From positions 1-64,000 of the forward strand of contig JAGVQJ010000048.1 in NCBI GenBank assembly GCA_020051775.1: a stretch of 64,000 nt of DNA, read 5' to 3'. The notes beneath the pieces were generated by a model. The model was not told the DNA's origin, did no database searches, and saw nothing but the letters and a program-made list of their open reading frames with translations. Source of the stretch: Calditrichota bacterium. Its GTDB lineage: Bacteria; Electryoneota; B3-LCP. This document shows, piece by piece, positions 29,068 to 37,397 of this stretch (positions are counted from its first letter, which is position 1; each line of letters begins with the position of its first letter). A program made the translations under genes and the position numbers.

Positions 29068-30519
29068 CTATTCCCTTTGCACCGTAACGTCTTCCAGAAT
29101 ATACAGCCGCCCGATGTGTTCTCCCAGTTGATTTTTCACCTGGGAGCTCAAACAGCGAATGGTCTGGCCGTTGCGAAGCGGAATTTCGTCAATGATCTCT
29201 AATCGGGCTTTATCCCAATTTGATACGTCAAAGAATTCTTTAAATCTTTGACCTTCTATTTGCAAGGCAGAACACTGATTAATTACTTCCCCTGCGGAAA
29301 TGTTCCGGCTGCGCAGTTCAGCTTCCAGGCTCTCAATTCCACAAATTTCGCAAAAGCGCCGATTGAAAAACAGTATATTTTCAGCACGAGTATCCACCAT
29401 CAAGAAACCCAAAGGTGAAGAGTCGGACATGGAGCGCAGAAACGTTTCATTCAACCGCAACTCTTCATTGGAATGTTCCAGTGTCGTGAGCAAGTGATTA
29501 ATCGTCACTGCGAGACTGTGTAATTCATCGTCTCCTGCAGTGTAGACTCTGTTTCTTAAATCTGAGGGGTTGGCAATTTTACCAACTTGTTGAGTCAGAT
29601 TCACCAAACGAGACAGAACAAGTTTTTCCATCAAGATGAAGATAACGATTCCAAAAGTTAAAGCAATCACAACAGTAGATAACGTAAAATACCACGCTGA
29701 CAAAAGACCCTGCTTGTAAATGTCTCGCGGCATTATGATGCTCAAAACCAACTTAGATTGACCGAAGACATCCTTTATTATTGTATAACCTGCCACCGTT
29801 TCCTGATCAATTGGTTGGATGAATTCTTTAAAGTCACTCTCCTGAGAAGTTACGCCGATACTACCAGGTATCGGCGTAACCATTTTATCCCGATTGTAAA
29901 TGTTTATCCTCATATGAGTGATTGTAGACAGATGCTGAGTGTACTGCTCATCCAGTTTGCGACCCATGATTAGTTGACCATGTGGAAAGCCTTCGGCATC
30001 GCTGGTCAGAATTGAATTTATGGATATAATTAGCGATTCAGACTCCGTGACTAATACCCCGTCACAATGGATAATGGCATTATTCAGTTGTAACCCGCAT
30101 AATCTTTCCATCTCCTGGGCGATTTCCAGCGGCACAGGTATTTGGGAACTGCTGGAATCATCGTAGTACCGGGCATGCAGGATTTTCCCGGAATTCTTTA
30201 CGAAAAATATATAATCAACATTCAAGTTTGTAAACGTTGTGGGGACAATGTTTGTCTCTATATAAGATTGGTTGGAATCAATCATAAACCGATAAGTGTC
30301 ATCCCAATAGGCATAATCCCGGCATATTCTATCTAAAGCAGATAATTCATTGGTGAAGGCGTCGTGCGCGCGAGCCAAATCGCGATATACACTATTCTGT
30401 TCAATTTTTTTATTGTCGTTGATAAGTATATAATACGTGATAAGATACTGGCCGGCAATCAACGCCAGAATGACGCCACTGATGATCAATAGAGTTTTCT
30501 TACGCAGACCCACTGACAA
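29068..30519 (-). CDS. CHASE4-like/HAMP/PAS sensor (N-terminal half of a probably frameshifted sensor kinase)
   Basis: TM, periplasmic CHASE4-like region, HAMP (LSRLVNLTQQVGKIANPSDLRNRV), PAS ending YILEDVTVQRE*. Confidence 0.8.
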   Translation of the reverse strand: MSVGLRKKTLLIISGVILALIAGQYLITYYILINDNKKIEQNSVYRDLARAHDAFTNELSALDRICRDYAYWDDTYRFMIDSNQSYIETNIVPTTFTNLNVDYIFFVKNSGKILHARYYDDSSSSQIPVPLEIAQEMERLCGLQLNNAIIHCDGVLVTESESLIISINSILTSDAEGFPHGQLIMGRKLDEQYTQHLSTITHMRINIYNRDKMVTPIPGSIGVTSQESDFKEFIQPIDQETVAGYTIIKDVFGQSKLVLSIIMPRDIYKQGLLSAWYFTLSTVVIALTFGIVIFILMEKLVLSRLVNLTQQVGKIANPSDLRNRVYTAGDDELHSLAVTINHLLTTLEHSNEELRLNETFLRSMSDSSPLGFLMVDTRAENILFFNRRFCEICGIESLEAELRSRNISAGEVINQCSALQIEGQRFKEFFDVSNWDKARLEIIDEIPLRNGQTIRCLSSQVKNQLGEHIGRLYILEDVTVQRE

Positions 30520-30730
30520 GCCCTTTTTTATTTATCCACAAGGAAAGGGGCACAGAGTATACCTTTTATGCGAATCGAGTAATATAATATTTAACAACTT
30601 AAACAAATACAAGTGGATTATTTTTAATTCTGACCCAACACCATTGACATCCTGGATATGGTACATTTTTGTTAAGTTAAGCAAACTTCAGATGGTAACT
30701 CTGAGTCCTAAGCGATTATCAGACACAAAA

Positions 30731-30755
30731 AAGGGCGCCGCGCAGGACGCCCTCA
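30731..30755 (-). terminator. Intrinsic terminator of cytochrome operon
   Basis: Minus strand GAGGGCGTCCTGCGCGGCGCCCTTTTTT. Confidence 0.8.
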
Positions 30756-30774
30756 GTAAGCAATGATTATCGGC

Positions 30775-32013
30775 TTATTTACCTTTATGACACTGCACGC
30801 ACAGTTCGCGATTGCCTTCTAAAGGTAGTAAAGGATTGGCTTTGGCAAGGTGAATCTGGTGGCAACTGATACAGGTCATGGGTTTCTGGGTGCGGGGATC
30901 CACGGCGCCGGAACCCAAGGGGTGGGTAATCTGGTGTTGATGCTTATGGCAATTGCTGCACAGAGCAATAGATTCATCTGCCAGAAACCGTTCCTGATCG
31001 GAGCCATGCGGAACGTGGCAAGAGGTGCAATTCTGGTCGCCGTGTGGAGACCCTTTATAATCTTCTGTGAAGCCCGTCACAGTCCCATGGCAGCCGAAAC
31101 AGAGTGACTTTTGATCCGTCTTCAGCAGCGGAGCATCGCCGGCTGCATGAGGATTGTGGCAGGTCGTACATTCATTCTTATCCGGCGGCACATGGCGATA
31201 CAGTGACGTGTAACTCTGAGCAATCTCCTTATGGCAACTCTGACACAAATCGTTCATTTTTCCTTTCAGTGCGAAACCCTTTCCCTGTGCTGATTGCAGG
31301 TTGCTGTGGCAAGCCTGGCAGTTGTTGGCGGCGAAGGGATTGTGCTGCATGGGCATAAGAAGACCCTTGCTCTTGGAGCCATGTGGGTTGTGGCACGCGG
31401 TGCAGTTCGCGCCGCGTAAGTCGTAACCTTTATGTACGGTGGAAAAGCGAGTATCAATTTTGTGGCAACTCGAGCAAAGTGTGTAGACGTCCTTCTTCGT
31501 CAAGTCGTCGTGTTCCGAACTATGGGCGTCGTGGCAAGTTGTGCATGATCCGTTGATCATCGGATCATGCTTAACAGGGCTGGACAACCAACCCTTAGCC
31601 TGTTCATGGCAACTGATGCAGACCTCTCGGATCGGCGCGCGGAGCTGATCGGCATACTGCGAGGCGTGAGCGTCATGACAACTCAGGCATTCCCCCTTGG
31701 CCACCGGATCGTGAACCACGGGTTTGTCCAGCTTGGCGGCTTCTTCGGAATGGCAACCATAACACACGTTTTTTGTTTCATCTTGCAGCAGCGCGTTGTG
31801 CCGGGCAGCGTGAGGATTGTGGCACTGCGAGCATTTTCCGTCGGTTTTCAGCGGAGTATGCACATGCTTGCTGCTCAGAGTCTGCTTGAAGGTATCGTGG
31901 CATTGCAGACAGACCTGCGGCTCATTCACCTGCACCTGCGAAAAGGCTGAAGTTACGAGCAGCCAGGTGGCGGCCAAAAGAGAGGCACCGATATGTTGAA
32001 GCGTTTTGGTCAT
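30775..32013 (-). CDS. Multiheme c-type cytochrome, doubled CXXCH family, 16 CXXCH motifs
   Basis: Start refined to ATG at 32013 (MTKTLQHIGASLLAATWLLVTSAFSQ signal peptide, ATGA overlap with upstream gene); 16 CXXCH counted by eye. Confidence 0.93.
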   Translation of the reverse strand: MTKTLQHIGASLLAATWLLVTSAFSQVQVNEPQVCLQCHDTFKQTLSSKHVHTPLKTDGKCSQCHNPHAARHNALLQDETKNVCYGCHSEEAAKLDKPVVHDPVAKGECLSCHDAHASQYADQLRAPIREVCISCHEQAKGWLSSPVKHDPMINGSCTTCHDAHSSEHDDLTKKDVYTLCSSCHKIDTRFSTVHKGYDLRGANCTACHNPHGSKSKGLLMPMQHNPFAANNCQACHSNLQSAQGKGFALKGKMNDLCQSCHKEIAQSYTSLYRHVPPDKNECTTCHNPHAAGDAPLLKTDQKSLCFGCHGTVTGFTEDYKGSPHGDQNCTSCHVPHGSDQERFLADESIALCSNCHKHQHQITHPLGSGAVDPRTQKPMTCISCHQIHLAKANPLLPLEGNRELCVQCHKGK

Positions 32014-34031
32014 TTCGAACCCTTGATTTCCTGATTTTGACCCGGATGGCATGATTGACAATCGCGCTCGGCAAAGGGAGCGTGCATTTGCGGCCCCATT
32101 AATCCCTCGCCGGGGGATGAATGTGGATCGTGGCACCCGGTACAGTTCAGATTCGCGCCGCTTAATCCCAAATGGCTGGATTTAAACTTCGCCTCCTCCC
32201 CATCGTGACAGCTCAGGCACATTGCGGGCATTTCCTTCCGCGCTAAGGCAGCCGTCTGCGTATAATGCGGCGCATGACAATCCAGACACAACCCTTCCGC
32301 CGCAGGATAGTGGGCCTTGTCGGTCTTCAAGGGGCCGGCGATTTCCTTATGACAGGTCAAGCACAGGTTTTTCGGCTGATCCAGTAATAAACTCGGATTG
32401 GCGCTGTTGTGGGGGGCGTGGCAACTGCCGCAGTCCCCAGATACAAAAGGCTGATGAGTGGTCGTGGCGGTTTTAAGTCCCACGGCCAAGTCACTGTGGC
32501 AGGAGGCACAGAGTTCGGATTTTGGCGCAGTCAAAAGATTGGCAAATTGACCAGCATGGGATTTATGGCAGCTTTGACAATCTTTATCCACGAAGGGGGC
32601 ATGATGCGAGATTTGGTCGGGCGCATTCAACATGTCGTTATGGCAGGAAACACACAATTCGCCTTGAGGCAGTTTCAGCAATTTGGCATTGTTTCCCTGA
32701 TGCGGTTCATGGCAATCGGCGCATTTTCCGGAATAAACCGGAGTGTGAATGTAAGCTTGATCGTAATCTTTCTTGGCGTCGGCGTGACAACCAAAGCAGA
32801 GATCGTCGGTCTTTGCGGTCAACAACTTCTTCTGAGGACTACCATGCGGGGTATGGCAATCGGTACAAGAGCCCTCCACAAAGGCGGCATGCTTGACGGG
32901 GGCTTCGGTTCCGCCAATGAGGTCGGTATGGCACTTGAGGCAGAGCTCGCGAGTTGAAACCGTCAGAAGCTTCTTGTCAGTCTGACCGTGCGCGATATGA
33001 CAATTGGCGCACGATTCAGCGGCGGGCGCATGTTTGACGGCATTGTTCAACTGCTCGCCAACGTCGGAATGACACTCCTGACACAGTTGGCGATCGGGCG
33101 CTTTCAATAACGCTTTTTGAGCCGAACTATGGGGTTGATGACAAGACAAACACTCACCTTGCGCCACCGGTGGGTGCGTACCCGACGGAGCCACCTGGGA
33201 TTGTTCATGACAACTATAACATAACTCTCCAGCCGTCGCGGCGATGGTAAAGTCGTTACCCTGGCCCGGCGCCGGGTGGCAAGCCTCACAGTTGCCTTCA
33301 GCCAGCGGCGCGTGAACTGATTGGCCCAGCAGTTTGTCATCAGACGAAGTATGCGGCTGATGACAGACCGTACAGCTTTTTTCCGCCACGGGATAATTGC
33401 GGTGCGCCTTAGTGAATGAAGCCGTGCCGGTTTCGTGGCACTTACGACAAAGGTCCTTTTGTTCGACCGTTAACAGATGCTCATGATCGCCACCGTGTAC
33501 GTCGTGGCAAGCCCAACAAGATTCCTTGATCTTGGAATGCCCCTTATTCTGCGTAAACTGGGTTTGTTCATGGCAACCGAAGCAGAGCTCTTCGGCGCTA
33601 CTCTTCAGCAGCATCCCGCTGTTCGAGGCGTGAGGATCGTGACATTTGAGGCATTGACCCTTCTGAGCCGGGTCATGCTGAAACTTCCCAGACAAGCCTA
33701 ACGATTCGGGTTTGTGGCAACCCACGCACAGTTCGGTTTCCGGTTTCTGCAAGCGCAACGCGCCGACTTTGCCATGAGGTTTATGACAGACGCCGCATTC
33801 ACCCTTTTCGACCGGTTGATGCAGGTTTTTACCCGGGAATTTACTCAATTCATGACAACCGGTACAATCGCCTTTGCCGGAAAAAAGTTGACCTTTCTTC
33901 ACTTGCGCAGAACCAGGATCAGACCACAGTACCGTTAAGGCTAAACCGGCCAGTATCAATATCGCGATAACAGTTCCTCCGCGTCGTGTCCGATTCTGTT
34001 GGCCGAGGAATCCTTTTAATGCACGAAGCAT
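32010..34031 (-). CDS. Multiheme c-type cytochrome, doubled CXXCH family, 26 CXXCH motifs
   Basis: TM/signal peptide; tandem CxxCHxPHxS...LL...LCxxCH units; 26 CXXCH counted by eye. Confidence 0.94.
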   Translation of the reverse strand: MLRALKGFLGQQNRTRRGGTVIAILILAGLALTVLWSDPGSAQVKKGQLFSGKGDCTGCHELSKFPGKNLHQPVEKGECGVCHKPHGKVGALRLQKPETELCVGCHKPESLGLSGKFQHDPAQKGQCLKCHDPHASNSGMLLKSSAEELCFGCHEQTQFTQNKGHSKIKESCWACHDVHGGDHEHLLTVEQKDLCRKCHETGTASFTKAHRNYPVAEKSCTVCHQPHTSSDDKLLGQSVHAPLAEGNCEACHPAPGQGNDFTIAATAGELCYSCHEQSQVAPSGTHPPVAQGECLSCHQPHSSAQKALLKAPDRQLCQECHSDVGEQLNNAVKHAPAAESCANCHIAHGQTDKKLLTVSTRELCLKCHTDLIGGTEAPVKHAAFVEGSCTDCHTPHGSPQKKLLTAKTDDLCFGCHADAKKDYDQAYIHTPVYSGKCADCHEPHQGNNAKLLKLPQGELCVSCHNDMLNAPDQISHHAPFVDKDCQSCHKSHAGQFANLLTAPKSELCASCHSDLAVGLKTATTTHQPFVSGDCGSCHAPHNSANPSLLLDQPKNLCLTCHKEIAGPLKTDKAHYPAAEGLCLDCHAPHYTQTAALARKEMPAMCLSCHDGEEAKFKSSHLGLSGANLNCTGCHDPHSSPGEGLMGPQMHAPFAERDCQSCHPGQNQEIKGSK

Positions 34032-34035
34032 GGGA

Positions 34036-35694
34036 TTATTTACCTCTTATGGCGCTGAATTGCAGCGCTTTCAGCGCTTCATGATTGATAGTGATTTTCG
34101 ATCCGGTATTAAGTTGCTCCAAGACGTCTTTTAAAATCCGATCAAACTCCATCTGCTTCAAGCTCTCCTGCACGGCGCCGCGGACTTGCGACAATGGTAG
34201 CGGTTCGCCGGGTTTGCGATCCGTTAACTTGATCAGCATGTACCCATCCAGGTTTTGGTAGGGACCTGTCACGACGCCGATACTCAGTGTATCCAGAACC
34301 TTACGCAATGATTCTGGAAATTCAACCAACTTGAGCCATCCACGGTCACCCGATTTCCCGGCATAACGATCAGTAGAACAGCTCCGAACCATCCAGGTGA
34401 AATCAGCGCCGGCATTCAACCGGGCTAATACACGGTCGGCGCTATCTTGATCTGCCACAGTTAACTGGCTTATTTTAACCTCACCCGAGGAATGGTAATA
34501 ATCTCGATGTGCTTGGAAAAAAGTATCCTCCATGACCGGTGTGATGACAACCTGTGGAGTGACCGTCTTGGACAAATAATCCATCACCAGTAGAGAATCG
34601 GAGTAGGCCTCCGTTTTCCATTTTACTCGTTCATTGTCTGTAATGTATCCTCTTGAAATCACCTCTCTTTGGAAAAGTCGGTGATTGATCATTTCCTTCA
34701 GCACGCTAAATTTCATCGGATTCAGCATTTCAGGACTGCGGCTCACTGCGCTATGCAATATCTTGTGGCGGAGCTGAGTAAGCGTGATGGTGGAATCCCC
34801 CACCGAAGCCAGCACCCAACCGGAATCCGAAGCGCTGTAGGCGCTCGTATCGGTAATGACGGCAGCCAAATTCAGCAAACTGTCATTGACAACCACGCCA
34901 AATTTTGATTTCAACGAGGCGATAAACTCCTCATGGACAGTGTCTAAAAGCTGCCGTTGCAATGTGGTTAGAATCCGGCCACGGAAAATACCCAATTCCG
35001 AGGTATCGGCCGGCTGCGAAGCCAGTAACCTGAAAATCGCGAAACCATCGCGGTAGGGAAAGGGGCCGCGCAATTCTCCAACCCGAGCAGAATCAACCTG
35101 GGGTCGCAGAAATTCGTTCAATTCGAGCCAGTACCGCAGCCCCTTATCACCGCCCCCGAGGCGGTATTGATCCCCGGCATATTGTGCGGCGATGTCCTCC
35201 AGTTTTGCTCCGGCCTTTAAAGCCCGTAGCGAGCTATCGGCTTGGGATTTCTGGTTCAGAATAACCAGATAAATATGAAATTTTCGGAATTGTTTCGCGA
35301 AAGTTTCGCTTATCTCCCCCTCGGTGATGGGGATGCTGTCCGGAAGATTCTCGCGCAGTAACAGTTCGACGGCGGCATTCAGCTTAAATTTCTCGATTCG
35401 CGCTTTGTAGCCGGGTTCCTGATTTAAGCCCATAGCGACAGCATCCTGGACCATCAGTCGTTCATTGATCAAGCGTTCCAAAAGCTTTTCAACGTCGAAA
35501 CTTGTGCGACTTGTGTCATGTTCGCCGCTATGAATGCGACCCAATTCTCTTGAAAAGGCGCGTGCGAAAATAGTGTCGCCATCAACAATGGCCAAAGCGG
35601 TTGATTCGATATTATCGCGAGCCGGGACAGACTGCGTTAAAAGCAGCAAAACTCCGACGACAACATATATTTGCTTAGGATGATTTATGAGCAT
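34036..35694 (-). CDS. Parvulin/SurA-type peptidylprolyl isomerase with two PpiC-like domains
   Basis: IAAQYAGDQYRLGGGDKGLRYWLELNEFLRPQVDSARVGELRGPFPYRDGFAIFRLL and SCSTDRYAGKSGDRGWLKLVEFPESLRKVLDTLSIGVVTGPYQNLDGYMLIKLTDR. Confidence 0.88.
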   Translation of the reverse strand: MLINHPKQIYVVVGVLLLLTQSVPARDNIESTALAIVDGDTIFARAFSRELGRIHSGEHDTSRTSFDVEKLLERLINERLMVQDAVAMGLNQEPGYKARIEKFKLNAAVELLLRENLPDSIPITEGEISETFAKQFRKFHIYLVILNQKSQADSSLRALKAGAKLEDIAAQYAGDQYRLGGGDKGLRYWLELNEFLRPQVDSARVGELRGPFPYRDGFAIFRLLASQPADTSELGIFRGRILTTLQRQLLDTVHEEFIASLKSKFGVVVNDSLLNLAAVITDTSAYSASDSGWVLASVGDSTITLTQLRHKILHSAVSRSPEMLNPMKFSVLKEMINHRLFQREVISRGYITDNERVKWKTEAYSDSLLVMDYLSKTVTPQVVITPVMEDTFFQAHRDYYHSSGEVKISQLTVADQDSADRVLARLNAGADFTWMVRSCSTDRYAGKSGDRGWLKLVEFPESLRKVLDTLSIGVVTGPYQNLDGYMLIKLTDRKPGEPLPLSQVRGAVQESLKQMEFDRILKDVLEQLNTGSKITINHEALKALQFSAIRGK

Positions 35695-35698
35695 ACGG

Positions 35699-36793
35699 TC
35701 ATTCTTCCGAGTGGTGCTGAGGTGAAGGTTGAAGCGTTTCAGGCGGCAAGGCGGAGACTAACTCCTTGAGCGATAGAGCCATCAACCGGGACGTTCCGTA
35801 TACCCGGCCGAGCTGGAAGATCTTGACGAAATCATCGCCGCGATGTTCCACCTGGCGAGCCCAGATCAACTGACCGCTCTCGGCCTTGAGCAACCGGAGA
35901 CTCACCTGTACTGTGGGTATGTCATTCTCTTCAAACTGATCCGTTTCTTGATAGCTCTCGGCCGCCCCAGTGAGGCAATAATCGGCGTCTAAGCTTTCCT
36001 GCAGGGTTTTCAAGGTGGCTAAATCTATCCCATCACGCGGAGCAATCCCAGAGGCAGAAAGTTGCTGGTTTAAAGCCCCGGGTTCAATCACCCGGTAGCC
36101 GCGCTGCATTAAAAGAGATACCAATATATTATCGGTCATTTGCCCTGCGGTAGTCAAAGAGCCGGTATACTCAAGGGGGATGACCATGATAGAGGATTTA
36201 GCCTTACTTTTACCCACGATTACTTGAGCATTAACGAACCACGCCATCCACCATTCACGCAGCTCCTGAATCATGTCATCTATCGCCAGCTCCGCCAAAC
36301 GGTCCGCGGAGGTAATAACTCCCAGGCCCAGCAATCCGGTATGATCCGCGCCAGTGGCGCTGCGAGTGGCGGCCCAAACAACCTCACCGGTGTAGCTGTT
36401 TAACAATCGAGCGGACAACCCAATTTCCGGTTGGTCACCTTTCCGATAACAATCAATGGAGCCTATCAAAATCCAGTTGGTACCGGTTTCGCGGCTGATT
36501 TCCTGGGCCTGTTGTTGGCTTAATTGTCCCGTGTCCCGCACACGATCGCGTCGCAGTAAATCCTGCAGAAGATCATCCTCTATCAGACCAAACCCCGCCG
36601 TAGTCAATCTCTCCCGGACTATGGGCATGAGATAGGTTTTAGCCTCCGCGTCAGACGTGACGTTGCGAAATGGGAGCGCTACCAATACGACCAGCGTCGT
36701 GTCGGCTTGATCCTGTGCGGCACTAGTGAGTGCGGACAGGAGCAGAATCACCACAAGACCGCATCCGGTCAATTTCGTCGCATGAAACCGCAT
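35699..36793 (-). CDS. Secreted protein with CsgG/FlgO-like repeats
   Basis: Two segments resembling TolB-N/CsgG folds (VALPFRNVTSD..., VIPLEYTGSLTTAGQ...). Confidence 0.55.
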   Translation of the reverse strand: MRFHATKLTGCGLVVILLLSALTSAAQDQADTTLVVLVALPFRNVTSDAEAKTYLMPIVRERLTTAGFGLIEDDLLQDLLRRDRVRDTGQLSQQQAQEISRETGTNWILIGSIDCYRKGDQPEIGLSARLLNSYTGEVVWAATRSATGADHTGLLGLGVITSADRLAELAIDDMIQELREWWMAWFVNAQVIVGKSKAKSSIMVIPLEYTGSLTTAGQMTDNILVSLLMQRGYRVIEPGALNQQLSASGIAPRDGIDLATLKTLQESLDADYCLTGAAESYQETDQFEENDIPTVQVSLRLLKAESGQLIWARQVEHRGDDFVKIFQLGRVYGTSRLMALSLKELVSALPPETLQPSPQHHSEE

Positions 36794-36808
36794 GAAATCC
36801 TGCCAGAA

Positions 36809-37387
36809 TTATTTGATCAGCGACTTTAAAACGTTGCGGGAGCATTCCCGCATCGTCTCGGCGTTGGATTTGGGTGAAAGTCCGAAGAGAGAAGCCATTA
36901 GACCAGGGCGACCATCGGTGCGTGTAGCGGACCAGACGGTCGCCCCGGTTTCGGTCTCCACCATACGCAGATCGAGTGTAACGGTATTGATGCTTATGCC
37001 CCCACTGCGGGTCGAACCCGATTCGCTGACACTACCGAAAATCAGAGCTTGAGCGCCCAAGCGCTTGCCTAAATCTTTGATTTGCTGCAAATCCAGACTG
37101 GGATTGCGAAGTGCGTTCATCTCGGACAAGGCTTTGGCAGTCTCGCCGGGTTCTATCACGATAAAAGTTTCACTGGCCAGCAGCTCGGTGAGGAAGGCCG
37201 TCGTGGCGTGCTTACCCGCCATCTGGGAAGCCGACAGGTTTTCAAAGGGAATGACCGCCACTTTTTCGACGTAACCGAAATTGAAGGAATGGTCCAGGAA
37301 GGCGTGTGAGCCCCCACAACTGGATATAAACAATAAAACCAGCAGCAACACTGCGAGTTGTACTCCAATGTGAGTTCGTGTCACCAT
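36809..37387 (-). CDS. CsgG/DUF799-like lipoprotein
   Basis: Lipobox LLFISSCGG; VEKVAVIPFENLSASQMAGKHAT; start refined to 37387. Confidence 0.65.
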   Translation of the reverse strand: MVTRTHIGVQLAVLLLVLLFISSCGGSHAFLDHSFNFGYVEKVAVIPFENLSASQMAGKHATTAFLTELLASETFIVIEPGETAKALSEMNALRNPSLDLQQIKDLGKRLGAQALIFGSVSESGSTRSGGISINTVTLDLRMVETETGATVWSATRTDGRPGLMASLFGLSPKSNAETMRECSRNVLKSLIK

Positions 37388-37397
37388 GATAGTACCT

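Noticed and set aside
29066-29080. Programmed -1 frameshift signal in the sensor kinase (AAAGGGA)
   Set aside because: The heptamer is not in the required X_XXY_YYZ phase (codons read CAA AGG GAA), so mutation or sequencing error is more likely.
32409-32957. 182-aa plus-strand ORF antisense to the 26-heme cytochrome
   Set aside because: Generated by repetitive CXXCH coding DNA on the other strand; no RBS or recognisable domain.
30780-33950. Recurrent TGGCA..ACA-like short repeats considered as a non-coding array
   Set aside because: Explained by reverse complement of repeated CXXCH codons.
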